Positions 25,501 through 33,398 of a stretch of DNA of 46,350 nt are shown here, in pieces (the stretch's first letter is position 1; each line of letters starts with the position of its first letter). Source of the DNA: Paenibacillus dendritiformis (GTDB taxonomy: Bacteria > Bacillota > Bacilli > Paenibacillales > Paenibacillaceae); contig NZ_LDIG01000237.1 in assembly GCF_015845845.1 (NCBI RefSeq), positions 1 to 46,350 of the forward strand. Reading direction: 5' to 3'. The notes under the pieces are model-generated. The model was not told where the DNA came from and did not search any database. It saw only the letters and a list, made by a program, of their open reading frames with translations. A program made the translations under genes and the position numbers.

Positions 25501-26836
25501 AATTGACCGGCTTGCCGTTGGCATTGACCTTATACGCCTTGACGAGAATCGAACCTTTGCCCAAGCCCACTCTCGGCACTTCGAAGTCCTTCGATGTACG
25601 GTCACCTTTGGCATCGGTGTAATTCATCGGCGTATGCCCGTTGGTCGGGTACAATTGTTTCGGATCCGGGTTTTTGGAATGATCCATTTTAACGCGGTAA
25701 GTAAGCGTCGCCGGATTGCCTTCCGTGACATTGCCGATGTTCCAGGTAAACGTTTCGGTTTGCGGGTTCCAGGTTACCTCCCCTTGAGAGGCCTTGTAGT
25801 CGTCCGGGCTGAAGGAGCTTCCCTTCAACTTCAGGTCGAACATGTCTCCCATCGGGTCAGTGACTACCGCATTCTCTGCGGCAAAGGCAATTTTGCTGGC
25901 CAGCTCGGAGAAGATTCGCTCCAGGCTGTCGCTGCTGCCCGAATAATAACCTTTGTTCGCTACATCCTTCAGCGTATTGGTGGCATTGCTATTGCTGCCG
26001 ACATCCAACCCAATCGAATAAATGCCGATTCCTGCATCGTGGGCCAGCTTGGCTTCGGAAATCGTGCCGATGCCATTGTCTTTAATTTCAAACTCATAGC
26101 TGCAGTTCCACCAACCACAAGTTTCCTTGCCCAAACCATACCAGCTAGATCCTAGGCTATAACTGGAGCCCGACCCGATAATGTTTTTGTAGTTAAAATC
26201 AGAAAGGATAAACTGATGGCTATTATTTCCCCATGAGCCTTTTACTGCAGTGGATGCCTTGTAACTATACGTAGGTTCCCCGTCACTCAGCAGAACGATC
26301 ACTTTGTTGTTGGCCCGGCTTGTCTTTAAAAGCTCCTGAGCTTCGTGCAATCCGGCCTGAATATTCGTTCCCCCGGTCGCCTGTATATTATCAATGGCAT
26401 GCTTCAATTGTGTCTTCTGGTCAAGGCCTTTGAAATCAGATACCTGCTCAGAAGTCCTATTGAAGGTTACGACTGCAATTCTCGTGTCCGAGTCTTCAAT
26501 CAAGAGATTGTCAACGAATTTCTTGGCTGCATCCTTGGCTTTCGGCAATCGATTCTGGTTCGGTTTTTGGGTCATGCTCCCCGACTTGTCGATTACGAGC
26601 ACGATATCGGAGGAGCCCGATTTCAGATTCTTGCCTTCGACTGTCAGTGTAATATCCCATTCATCCAGCTTGCCTTCGACCGGATTGGCTTCCTTCGTGA
26701 GCTTCACCGCTCCCGGATTCGGCCACTCAAGCTCCCCGGAACTCGCCGCCTGGGCGCCGAGCGTGCCCGGAATCGTCCCAAATGCGACACTCAACATACA
26801 CAACCATGTGACTACTAGTCTGAATCGGCGTTTCAT
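22589..26836 (-). CDS. VWA/MucBP/SLH surface protein (VMSP-like adhesin)
   Basis: 1415 residues, exported (signal peptide to about AQAASS). A VWA domain at about 75-330 has an intact MIDAS DKSGS (83-87). Two diverged MucBP-like modules and then eight recognisable MucBP repeats (each ending FYY-x) fill about 420-1150. A Gly/Ser/Thr/Pro linker contains PLPPVPPLPPVPP (about 1183-1196). Three SLH domains at the C-terminus (YINGYPDGTV, IITGYQDGTF, WIKGYPDGTF, each with S/TRxE) anchor it non-covalently to the secondary cell-wall polymer. The organisation matches VMSP, the substrate of P. alvei PPEP-2. Cleavage at PLP-PVP would release the whole adhesive part and leave only SLH domains on the cell. 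Its leader carries a GEMM-like aptamer and terminator. Confidence 0.92.
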   Translation of the reverse strand: MKRRFRLVVTWLCMLSVAFGTIPGTLGAQAASSGELEWPNPGAVKLTKEANPVEGKLDEWDITLTVEGKNLKSGSSDIVLVIDKSGSMTQKPNQNRLPKAKDAAKKFVDNLLIEDSDTRIAVVTFNRTSEQVSDFKGLDQKTQLKHAIDNIQATGGTNIQAGLHEAQELLKTSRANNKVIVLLSDGEPTYSYKASTAVKGSWGNNSHQFILSDFNYKNIIGSGSSYSLGSSWYGLGKETCGWWNCSYEFEIKDNGIGTISEAKLAHDAGIGIYSIGLDVGSNSNATNTLKDVANKGYYSGSSDSLERIFSELASKIAFAAENAVVTDPMGDMFDLKLKGSSFSPDDYKASQGEVTWNPQTETFTWNIGNVTEGNPATLTYRVKMDHSKNPDPKQLYPTNGHTPMNYTDAKGDRTSKDFEVPRVGLGKGSILVKAYKVNANGKPVNSDGQEVERPDLAQELYSRYHEEDGSDALEVGKSYTVPAPTVPGYTLRVGDNPTKVDLTVSKPSPIIWFGYNDVPNKLTIVHQSGDKVLERSDADKKPGESIDVSSKNFAGYEFASAEVSEGSGLNVDQGHVTGVMPAKDVTITFHYTAQDQSVKVRYVDRATGKDLLDPSVKTGKTGEELTLKAEEIAGYEAEEPKSVNYVLKAGENPDHVFYYNGTEQSVKVRYVDRATGKELLDSSVKTGKTGEELTLKAEEIAGYEAEEPKSVNYVLKAGENPDYIFYYKAQKQTVTVKYLEKGTDKVLADETTKEGVTGQTVTLEAKPIPGYTAENETYEYTFKAGTNEYIFYYVGSSQTLTVKYLEKGTDKVLADETTKEGVTGQTIELTAEEVAGYKPLNATHKYTFSAEADQVYTFYYTKDDPTGEERTVIVHYVDRATEQSLKESTSHIGQVGSALTLKAEDITVTDAVYKPERYSVEYTVTADTEQEYTFYYNKVNEGETYTVTVHYVDQESNLALQAPSTHSGKAGEVLWLRADQITVTDAVYTPLKFNELYTITTAPDQQYTFYYVKGEHGDIQLLTVNHLEAETNHVLKDSERVKGRAGEQILYRTSPITVTGAVYHPELPSYSYTFTAEPEQMLNIFYKKDPSQTDRQVTVKYLEQGTGKQLAAPTTKSGKPGEQVTLTAVSVSGYTPVKSSDTYTFTDAEGQEYIFYYTKNSSNPDPGSGGSSGGSTTTITPSPKPLPPVPPLPPVPPKLDMENHYNYINGYPDGTVKPENLISREEVAAIFYRLMENESRVNYLTDQNSFSDVAKKRWSNKHISTMERAGIITGYQDGTFKPGQSITRAEFAAIASRFDKLNDQANGMFSDISGHWAEKYIVSAANKGWIKGYPDGTFKPNQYITRAEAMAFINSVLNRKVKAADIHDDAKQWPDNKPGKWYYTDVLEATNHHEYSRTEDGYETWDSIQPDRVYP

Positions 26837-26949
26837 AGTTTCCTCCTCATTTTTTCATCTGAGTCCTCCTTTGCAGAGTAAAAATTGCCTCCTCACGTCT
26901 TATTTATATCGTTCTGCGGGCCAAAAATACCGCGGAGAACCGCCCTATG

Positions 26950-26998
26950 AAAAATAAAAAATCCGGCTGCAATTTAACGATTGTTAAATGCAGCCGGA
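26950..26998 (-). terminator. Leader terminator of the surface-protein gene
   Basis: On the minus strand TCCGGCTGCATTTAAC pairs with GTTAAATTGCAGCCGGA (one bulge), loop AATC, followed by TTTTTTATTTTT. It lies 114 bases upstream of the start codon and only a few bases after the GEMM-like aptamer, as an expression platform would. Confidence 0.88.
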
Positions 26999-27002
26999 CG
27001 AT

Positions 27003-27070
27003 CATGGGCCTGGGGGCCTTTAGATTCCTAAGCTTTGCGGCCTAATCTTTCGATTAGTGTGCCCTATGTA
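27003..27070 (-). ncRNA. GEMM-like (c-di-GMP-I-like) aptamer upstream of adhesin
   Basis: Minus strand: CATAGGGCACAC, stem CTAATC-GAAA-GATTAG, GCCGCAAAGC, TTAGGAATCTAAAGG, then CCCCAGGCCCATG closing on CATAGGGC. The GGGCAxAC, GAAA tetraloop and CGCAAAGC blocks align with canonical c-di-GMP-I aptamers. The third arm is much shorter than in aptamers 1 and 2, so it may be a divergent member or bind a related ligand. It is followed immediately by a strong terminator. Confidence 0.65.
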
Positions 27071-27114
27071 GTTTTGCATCCAATCATACCCAGCTAAAGC
27101 ACTATTCAATGCTC

Positions 27115-27143
27115 AATATATGTGACAGACTCCTATTTGTCAA
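27115..27143 (-). promoter_or_regulatory. SigA promoter of the surface-protein gene
   Basis: Minus strand TTGACA (27138-27143), exactly 17 bp, TATATT (27115-27120). Start near 27108 gives a leader of about 270 bases holding the aptamer and terminator. Confidence 0.8.
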
Positions 27144-27479
27144 TCACTTTTTTGAAAATGTTTCGATGCGTTTCCAATGGCGCCCCATCCCCGAAAAATC
27201 CCCTGGTTAGGGGATTTTCCTTGACCTTCGAATGGGATAAAATATTCATTTCTTTGAAAAATTATCGCCCCTTATTTTCATAATTATGGGTACATCGACC
27301 TAATATCTCATAGTTCGACTCGTCCGCAAATAAATGGATAAACGAGGAGCTAAAAGGAATTAAATTGCAGCTCATTTTCCATCGCTTCATGCCGAAACGG
27401 GTCATAATATAAGAGAAGTTACTCGCACCCCGACCAGAAGAGACGACAAAATTACAGAATATTTGCAGATCTTGGATCG
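27144..27479. other. Intergenic region between divergent promoters
   Basis: It contains a symmetric hairpin AAAATCCCC/GGGGATTTT (27195-27218) able to terminate in either direction. A minus-strand ORF at 27262-27486 has no family features and no ribosome binding site, so I do not call it. Confidence 0.4.
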
Positions 27480-27508
27480 TTGACAAATGGATAAGCAGGA
27501 CATATGAT
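27480..27508 (+). promoter_or_regulatory. Promoter of the LacI-type regulator gene
   Basis: TTGACA (27480-27485), 17-bp spacer, TATGAT (27503-27508). The operator at 27523-27542 lies just past the start point. Confidence 0.75.
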
Positions 27509-27522
27509 AAGTGATGTAACGG

Positions 27523-27542
27523 ATGTGTAACCGGTTACACAT
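27523..27542. promoter_or_regulatory. LacI-family operator 1
   Basis: Perfect 20-bp palindrome ATGTGTAACCGGTTACACAT with the central CG step typical of LacI/GalR sites. It lies between the regulator promoter and its start codon, implying autoregulation. Confidence 0.9.
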
Positions 27543-27563
27543 AGAAAGGGAGGATACTCCGTC

Positions 27564-28541
27564 ATGGCCACGATCAAAGATGTGTCAAAATTGGCGGGCG
27601 TATCGGTCGCAACCGTCTCTAGGGTCCTGAATCAAAAAGGGTATGTCCACGAGGACACTGAGAAGAAAGTGATGGACGCGATTCGGGAACTCGACTATAT
27701 TCCGAATGACGTCGCCCGAAGCTTGACCAAAAAATCGGCGAAAATGCTGGCGCTTCTCGTCCCCGACATCACGAACCCGTTCTTCAATGAACTGGCCCGT
27801 GCCGTGGAGAAGGTAACCCAGTTGTACGGATACGCAACCATTTTATGCAACTCCGACGACACCCCGGCCAATGAGAAGCAGTATATTCATGCGTTGAAGC
27901 AGAAATACATCGATGGCTTCATCCTCGCATCGAATACACTGTCGGCGGAAGAAGTCCGGCAGCTGGATGTTCCGGTGGTCACGTTGGACCGGACGATTTC
28001 GGACACCATACCGACGGTCGCCTCCGACAACCGCGAGGGCGCGCGGCAAGGCGTGCAATATCTCCTTGATCGCGGCTGCAGCAAAATCGCCCATATTCGG
28101 GGACCGCAGCAGCTATCCATAGCGGATGAACGATGCCAGGGATATTTGGACGTGGTGCAGGAAGCCGCATGGTTCTCCCCGGATCTCATCGTCGAAGGCA
28201 ACTTCAACCTGAATCAGGCGACGGAAGCGGCCAATCGCTTGCTGGATCGTCACCCCGATATCGACGGAATCTTCGCCGGCAACGATATTATGGCTATGGG
28301 AGCGCTGAGGGCCGTTCAGAAACGGGACATTCCTGTTCCCGACCGGATGCAGATTGTCGGCTTCGACGGCATCTCGCTGGGCGAGATGGTCTACCCGGAA
28401 TTGACGACAGTCGCGCAATCCATCTATGAAATGGGGCTGCTGGCAGCCCGAATGCTGATTAAAATGATCGAAAGAAAGCCGCTGGACACGATGCATTACA
28501 AGCTTCCCGTAGAGCTGATTCGGCGAGGGACGACGCGATAG
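27564..28541 (+). CDS. LacI-family repressor of ribonucleoside operon
   Basis: About 325 residues. The N-terminal LacI helix-turn-helix ATIKDVSKLAGVSVATVSRV and hinge helix (NDVARSLTKK) precede a periplasmic-binding-like sensor domain (LALLVPDITNPFFNELARAV to LPVELIRRG). The overall build is RbsR/PurR-like. AAAGGGAGG precedes the ATG. It probably senses ribose or a nucleoside breakdown product, since the next three genes release and phosphorylate ribose. Two identical operators flank it. Confidence 0.9.
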   Translation: MATIKDVSKLAGVSVATVSRVLNQKGYVHEDTEKKVMDAIRELDYIPNDVARSLTKKSAKMLALLVPDITNPFFNELARAVEKVTQLYGYATILCNSDDTPANEKQYIHALKQKYIDGFILASNTLSAEEVRQLDVPVVTLDRTISDTIPTVASDNREGARQGVQYLLDRGCSKIAHIRGPQQLSIADERCQGYLDVVQEAAWFSPDLIVEGNFNLNQATEAANRLLDRHPDIDGIFAGNDIMAMGALRAVQKRDIPVPDRMQIVGFDGISLGEMVYPELTTVAQSIYEMGLLAARMLIKMIERKPLDTMHYKLPVELIRRGTTR

Positions 28542-28670
28542 TCGGATCGGCCTGAACTCCGCTTTCATAGAACTTCATTTTCGGGGGAATGCTATTCTTT
28601 AGAAAAAACAGCGTGCTCTCTGGTCTGATTTTCTTCATACCCATCCGACCGCTTGGGATGAAGAATTTCT

Positions 28671-28702
28671 TTGACGGATGTGTAACCGGTTACACATACA
28701 AT
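28671..28702 (+). promoter_or_regulatory. Promoter of the nucleoside-hydrolase operon
   Basis: TTGACG (28671-28676) with candidate -10 boxes CATACA (18-bp spacer) or TACAAT (28697-28702). The operator fills the spacer, a classic repression geometry. Confidence 0.65.
28678..28697. promoter_or_regulatory. LacI-family operator 2
   Basis: The same 20-bp palindrome as at 27523-27542. The identity extends to about 25 bases (ACGG before and A after). Confidence 0.92.
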
Positions 28703-28759
28703 TTGATTTGTTTTCATAGGCTACTTTCAACCCATTACATTCAAAAGGAGTGCTTAAAC

Positions 28760-29686
28760 ATGGAAACTGTGAGAAAAATTCCAATCATTTTGGATACGGA
28801 CCCTGGAATTGATGACGCCGTCGCCATTGCGGCCGCCCTGTTCCATGAGCGTATCGATGTCCGGCTGATTACGACCGTTGCAGGCAATGTCGGCCTCGAC
28901 AAGACGACCAATAACGCCTTGAAGCTGCTCGAGTTCTTCGGCAAAGAAGTGCCTGTCGCTCAGGGCGCGGGCAAGCCTCTCGTGCGCCCGGCCGAAGACT
29001 CCAGCCATATTCACGGGGAATCCGGCATGGACGGCTATGATTTCGACGAACCGAAGCAGACTCCGCTCGATCATGCCGTATTGCAGATGCGCGATACCAT
29101 TATGAACAGCCCGGAACCGATTACGATCGTTCCGATCGGGCCGCTTACGAACGTGGCGCTGCTGCTGACGCTGTTCCCGGAATGCAAGGAGAAGATTGAG
29201 CGAATCGTGCTGATGGGCGGTTCCGCTTCCCGCGGCAACCATACGCCGAATGCCGAATACAACATTTATGCCGATCCGGAAGCCGCCAGCATCGTATTCA
29301 ATGCCGGTCTGCCGCTCGTGATGGTCGGCCTTGACGTGACCAGCCAGGCTACATTGACGACCGAGATTGTGGAGAAGATAAAGGAAATGAACAAGACGGG
29401 CTTCATGCTCTACTCCTTGTTCCAGCATTACCGGGGCGGCAGCCTGAAGAGCCGCGGCTTGAAAATGCATGACCTGTGCGCTATCGCCTATCTGGTCAAT
29501 CCAGGACTGTTCAAGACGCAGGACTGCTTCGTTGACATCGAGCTGGCAGGAACTTATACGGCCGGCACGACGGTCACCGATATTACGAACCGCCTTGGCA
29601 AGCCAAGCAACGCCACCGTATGTCTGGACATTGATGTTCCCGCTTTCCGCGAGTGGGCGATTGAAGTCCTTGGCAAAACCGTATAA
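28760..29686 (+). CDS. Ribonucleoside hydrolase (IUNH family)
   Basis: About 308 residues. It hydrolyses the N-glycosidic bond of ribonucleosides to free base and ribose in the cytoplasm. The calcium-binding N-terminus is [47 protein letters not shown] and the second metal Asp in [11 protein letters not shown] are all present. The frame is open upstream to 28589, but ATG 28760 with AAAAGGAG is the start; the upstream part holds the promoter and operator. Close to RihC/RihA, exact base preference not predictable. Confidence 0.9.
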   Translation: METVRKIPIILDTDPGIDDAVAIAAALFHERIDVRLITTVAGNVGLDKTTNNALKLLEFFGKEVPVAQGAGKPLVRPAEDSSHIHGESGMDGYDFDEPKQTPLDHAVLQMRDTIMNSPEPITIVPIGPLTNVALLLTLFPECKEKIERIVLMGGSASRGNHTPNAEYNIYADPEAASIVFNAGLPLVMVGLDVTSQATLTTEIVEKIKEMNKTGFMLYSLFQHYRGGSLKSRGLKMHDLCAIAYLVNPGLFKTQDCFVDIELAGTYTAGTTVTDITNRLGKPSNATVCLDIDVPAFREWAIEVLGKTV

Positions 29687-29718
29687 ACCTTCTTATTATA
29701 TAAGGGAGCGTGTTCAAC

Positions 29719-31080
29719 GTGTTGGAGATCATCATCAGCATCGTTCTTCTTGTTGCAACCGGGTATTTGATCGCCAAGAACTATGACGCTAAGTTTGTGC
29801 TCCTGGCCGCAGGTATCATGCTTATGATCGCTGCCGCGCTGCTCGGACATCCAGTTCTGTCACCTGAAGATACAACCGGGCTCGCCCTGCTTGATCCGTT
29901 CAAGCAGATTGGCCTGATCTTCGTTAAGCAACTGGGAAGCGTCGGCTTGACCATTATGGTGCTCTTTGGCTTCTCCAGTTATATGACGCACATCGGAGCC
30001 AATGATGTAGCCGTCCATTTAATGACGAAGCCGCTGGGCCGAATCAAATCGCAGTATATCCTTGTACCGATTATTTTCCTGTTGGGCAACCTGTTGTCTC
30101 TTGTTGTTCCCAGCGCATCCAGCTTGGCTGTGCTGCTCATGGCGACGCTATATCCGGTGTTGAAAAATACAGGGATGTCCTCCCTGACTGCCGGAGCCGT
30201 CATTGCGACAACAGCCACCATCATGCCGACACCGCTCGGAGCGGATAACGTCGTAGCCGCAGAGAAGCTGGGCGTCAGCCTGGTCGAGTATGTTTTCTCC
30301 TATCATGCCAAAATCTCGATTCCGGTTCTGCTGATTATGGCCGTAGCCCACTACTTCTGGCAGAAGTATATGGACAAGCGCCAACAGGGCAGCATCCAGC
30401 AGGATATTAATGACGAGAAGCTGAAGGTGAAAACCGACTTGCCGCCAAGCTATTACGGCTTGCTGCCGATTTTGCCGCTCATTCTCGTACTCGTCTTCGG
30501 TCTGGTTATCACGAATATTAAGCTGGGTCTGATCGAGATCACCTTTATATGTCTCGCCTTGGCTTTAATCATCGAGATTATTCGCAAAGGCAGCTTCAAA
30601 GAGACGTCGAAGCAGCTCTCGATCTTCTTTACCGGTATGGGAAACGGACTGGCGCAAGTCGTATCGCTTATCGTCGCTGCCAGCATGCTGGTCGAGGGGT
30701 TGAAAGCGATCGGCATTATCGATATGCTGATTGAATCCGTCAAGCATGTCGAGAGCGCCGGCATCATCCTGATGCTTATCTTCTCTGGTGTGGCTGGTCT
30801 TATCGGCTTCATCAGCGGAAGCGGTCTGGCTGTATTCTATTCGTTCATCAATATTATTCCGGAGATTACGGAGAAAATCGGCGTGAGCAGCATCATGGTC
30901 GCTCTGCCGATGCAGTTGACCTCGAATCTGATCCGCTCGATTTCGCCGGTAGCGGCGGTCATTATCGTCGTCGCTTCGATTATTAAGGTCAACCCGATAC
31001 AAATTGTGAAGCGGACATCCGTGCCGATTCTGGTCGGGGTCGTCTCTTGCCTCATCTTGTCGTTCATTATGTTCGCCTAA
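29719..31080 (+). CDS. DcuC-family membrane carrier
   Basis: About 453 residues with roughly 12 membrane segments. It belongs to the C4-dicarboxylate anaerobic carrier (DcuC) fold: KPLGRIKSQYILVPIIFLLGN, VPSASSLAVLLMATLYP, SGSGLAVFYSFI, MQLTSNLIRSISPVAAVI. GTG at 29710 touches the AAGGGAG site, so GTG at 29719 (10-base spacing) is preferred. In an operon between a nucleoside hydrolase and ribokinase, its substrate is more likely a nucleoside, ribose or base than a dicarboxylate. This is inference from context. Confidence 0.82.
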   Translation: MLEIIISIVLLVATGYLIAKNYDAKFVLLAAGIMLMIAAALLGHPVLSPEDTTGLALLDPFKQIGLIFVKQLGSVGLTIMVLFGFSSYMTHIGANDVAVHLMTKPLGRIKSQYILVPIIFLLGNLLSLVVPSASSLAVLLMATLYPVLKNTGMSSLTAGAVIATTATIMPTPLGADNVVAAEKLGVSLVEYVFSYHAKISIPVLLIMAVAHYFWQKYMDKRQQGSIQQDINDEKLKVKTDLPPSYYGLLPILPLILVLVFGLVITNIKLGLIEITFICLALALIIEIIRKGSFKETSKQLSIFFTGMGNGLAQVVSLIVAASMLVEGLKAIGIIDMLIESVKHVESAGIILMLIFSGVAGLIGFISGSGLAVFYSFINIIPEITEKIGVSSIMVALPMQLTSNLIRSISPVAAVIIVVASIIKVNPIQIVKRTSVPILVGVVSCLILSFIMFA

Positions 31081-31143
31081 GAGGACAAGGGAAAGAGAGG
31101 ATCCCGCCAGGGATCTTCTTCAGGTAGGAGGGAGTGTTAGAAA

Positions 31144-32073
31144 ATGAACCATATATGTGTCGTGGGCAGCTTGAACAGAGATACAAGCCATCTGCTCGCA
31201 AGACTTCCGATGGTGGGGGAGACGGTGCATGGCATCAGCACCTCTTCCAGCGCCGGAGGCAAAGGCTGCAACCAAGCCGTATCCGCCGCACGCTTGGGCG
31301 CGAAGGTCGCCTTCATCGGCAAGGTCGGTGAAGATAAAGCCGGCGATCAGCTTCTGGCGGTGCTGAAGGAGGAGCAAATCGACACCTCCCATATCGATGT
31401 CGATCCGAAGGTGCATTCCGGAGAAGCGACGATCCTGATTCAAGAGGACGGGAAAAATGCCATTATCGTCACGCCGGGCGCCAATATGAGCATCCGCGAA
31501 GAAGATATAGAGCGGGCTTACTCGGCCATCGATCAGGCGGATATCGTCATCGCCCAGTTCGAAATTCCGATTCCGGCGGTAACCCAAGCGTTCGTCTATG
31601 CCAAACGGCAGGGCAAAGTGACGGTTCTCAATCCGGCTCCGGCCAAGGTGATTCCGGAGGAGCTGCTGCGGGCTACCGATATTCTGGTGCCGAATGAATC
31701 GGAGATGCAGATCATCACGGGAGTGGAGCCGAACAGCGACGATGCCATTCGCCAGGCGGCGGACCGGCTGCTCGGGTACGGCATCCGCTACGTCATCGTG
31801 ACGCTGGGCGAGCAAGGGGCGCTTATCTGCCATGCGGACGGAGCTGCGCATGTGCCGGCGAAGCGGGTACCCGCGGTCGATACGACGGCCGCCGGCGATT
31901 CGTTCATCGGCGCCTTGTGCAGCCGCCTCGATCTCGCTCAATGGCAGGATGTCCGCCATATGCAGGACATCGTACGATTCGCCAACTCCTTCTCGGCGCT
32001 GGTCGTTCAGCGCAAGGGAGCCATTTCCTCGATTCCTTACGCGCATGAGATGGAATCTGTGCAGGAAAAATAA
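31144..32073 (+). CDS. rbsK: Ribokinase (PfkB family)
   Basis: About 309 residues. It phosphorylates ribose to ribose-5-phosphate with ATP. Motif 1 is GGKGCNQAVSAARLGAKVAFIGKVG, the anion hole and catalytic Asp are in DTTAAGDSFIGAL, and NPAPAK and NESEMQIITG are typical of ribokinases. TAGGAGGGAG precedes the ATG. Last gene of the operon; it consumes the ribose freed by the hydrolase. An alternative PfkB sugar kinase specificity is possible but less likely. Confidence 0.9.
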   Translation: MNHICVVGSLNRDTSHLLARLPMVGETVHGISTSSSAGGKGCNQAVSAARLGAKVAFIGKVGEDKAGDQLLAVLKEEQIDTSHIDVDPKVHSGEATILIQEDGKNAIIVTPGANMSIREEDIERAYSAIDQADIVIAQFEIPIPAVTQAFVYAKRQGKVTVLNPAPAKVIPEELLRATDILVPNESEMQIITGVEPNSDDAIRQAADRLLGYGIRYVIVTLGEQGALICHADGAAHVPAKRVPAVDTTAAGDSFIGALCSRLDLAQWQDVRHMQDIVRFANSFSALVVQRKGAISSIPYAHEMESVQEK

Positions 32074-32075
32074 TC

Positions 32076-32107
32076 GCATGGGCGGAATCACTCCGCCCAT
32101 GCTTTTT
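32076..32107 (+). terminator. Terminator of the ribonucleoside operon
   Basis: Perfect 11-bp stem GCATGGGCGGA/TCCGCCCATGC, loop ATCAC, followed by T5. Confidence 0.93.
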
Positions 32108-32327
32108 CACTTTCAGCCATGAATCTCCCGCTGCTGCGGCTTGCCGATGCGCGTCGCTCCTCCCCTCGCGCCTTAATGGTAAACACATCGTCATACGTAA
32201 GCGCTAACCAATGACCAGATTGTATCCTTTTGCCTTCCCTTTGTTATTCGAATGTCATCCCTTTTCTTGCATCGAGGTTTATTCTTAATTAAGAAACCAG
32301 CATCAAGAGAAAAGATTGAACTTCCTA

Positions 32328-33317
32328 ATGAACACCAAGAGAATAACTGTCGCTTTTGTACTGTCCTGCACGATGATCGCCAACATGTGCGCCGCGGCAT
32401 TCGCAGCACCTGCACCAGACAAAACAGTCCATCCGTCCGCTGCAACCCCCGCCCAGAAGACAAAATATGCGAAGAGCGATATCGGCCTTGGCCTTACCCT
32501 GGCACAATCCAACCAATTGACACCGCTTATCAGCAAAGAATTGGGAAAAGCGAATGAACCGGTCTTGGATAAGAAGGCCCCGTCCGATTATGCCGCCAAC
32601 TGGATGAAGAACGGGATTCGCTACGATCTGCAGGGCTTCGGCAAACTGTCCGAAATGTACATATCTGCGCCGGCTGTGCCTCAGGCGGAAAAACACTCGA
32701 TCAAAACGGCCAATACATTCATCCATGTCAACGTGAACGTTCCGGTTCTGTCCGGCCTCAAAGACAAAAAGTACGAAGAACAGCTTAACGACATTTTGAT
32801 GCGCCATGCACTCAAGGAGAAGGCGGAAGTCTACGCCTCGTCGAAGCAAGCCGCGCAAGAAGCGAAGAAGCAAAAAGTATCGTTCAACCCAGCCGAGCTG
32901 CACTCCGGCTTCCGCTTCGTGCAGAGCGGCAATGTCGTCTCGCTTATCGTCGATACGTTCAAAATCACGAATGCGGAAGCCAACGGCCAAAGCCGCACAG
33001 ACTGCTATGTTTTCATTAACCAAGACAATGCCAAGGCGCTACAATTAGCCGATCTTTTCAAAGAAGACGTGGACTATAAAGCCTTGCTCGGCAATGTAGT
33101 CAGAAATCAAATTGCGCTGAAGAAAAACAAAGACGACTTCACGTTCACGGAAATAAAAGATACGCAAAGCTTCTACGTATCGAACGGCTATCTTGTGCTC
33201 ACCTTCGAGCGCTATGAGATCGCCCCCGGGGCGGCAGGCGCGCCAACGTTCAAGCTGCCGTTGGCATCGATTCAGTCCAAGCTCTCCGATTCCTTCGTCC
33301 AGGCGCTGCAAGGCTGA
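32328..33317 (+). CDS. Secreted DUF3298-domain protein (RsiV-like ectodomain)
   Basis: About 329 residues. The signal peptide MNTKRITVAFVLSCTMIANM to AAAFA precedes the mature protein. A DUF4163-like region (FIHVNVNVPVLSGLKDKKYE) leads to DUF3298 at the end (YLVLTFERYEIAPGAAGAP and FKLPLASI), as in the extracellular half of anti-sigma factor RsiV and in lysozyme-inhibitor-like proteins. There is no membrane or anti-sigma segment, so it is a free exported protein. ATG 32328 is chosen over TTG 32316; neither has a strong ribosome binding site. The upstream gap (32108-32327) shows TTGCAT 17 bp TAAGAA as a weak promoter candidate and nothing else. Confidence 0.7.
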   Translation: MNTKRITVAFVLSCTMIANMCAAAFAAPAPDKTVHPSAATPAQKTKYAKSDIGLGLTLAQSNQLTPLISKELGKANEPVLDKKAPSDYAANWMKNGIRYDLQGFGKLSEMYISAPAVPQAEKHSIKTANTFIHVNVNVPVLSGLKDKKYEEQLNDILMRHALKEKAEVYASSKQAAQEAKKQKVSFNPAELHSGFRFVQSGNVVSLIVDTFKITNAEANGQSRTDCYVFINQDNAKALQLADLFKEDVDYKALLGNVVRNQIALKKNKDDFTFTEIKDTQSFYVSNGYLVLTFERYEIAPGAAGAPTFKLPLASIQSKLSDSFVQALQG

Positions 33318-33357
33318 CTAGGCCTCTCATTTTTTCTAAGCATTGGAAATGAAGAAA

Positions 33358-33393
33358 ACAGCCCACTCCGGCACTGGGCCGGGCTGGGCTGTT
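33358..33393. terminator. Bidirectional terminator
   Basis: AACAGCCCA pairs with TGGGCTGTT between convergent genes, with A- and T-rich flanks on both sides. Confidence 0.75.
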
Positions 33394-33398
33394 CTGCT

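Noticed and set aside
27262-27486. 74-codon minus-strand ORF upstream of the LacI-type gene
   Set aside because: It lacks a ribosome binding site and overlaps the regulator's promoter region; no family features were seen.
28589-28759. Upstream extension of the nucleoside hydrolase
   Set aside because: It contains the promoter and operator; ATG 28760 has a strong AAAAGGAG site and matches the family start.
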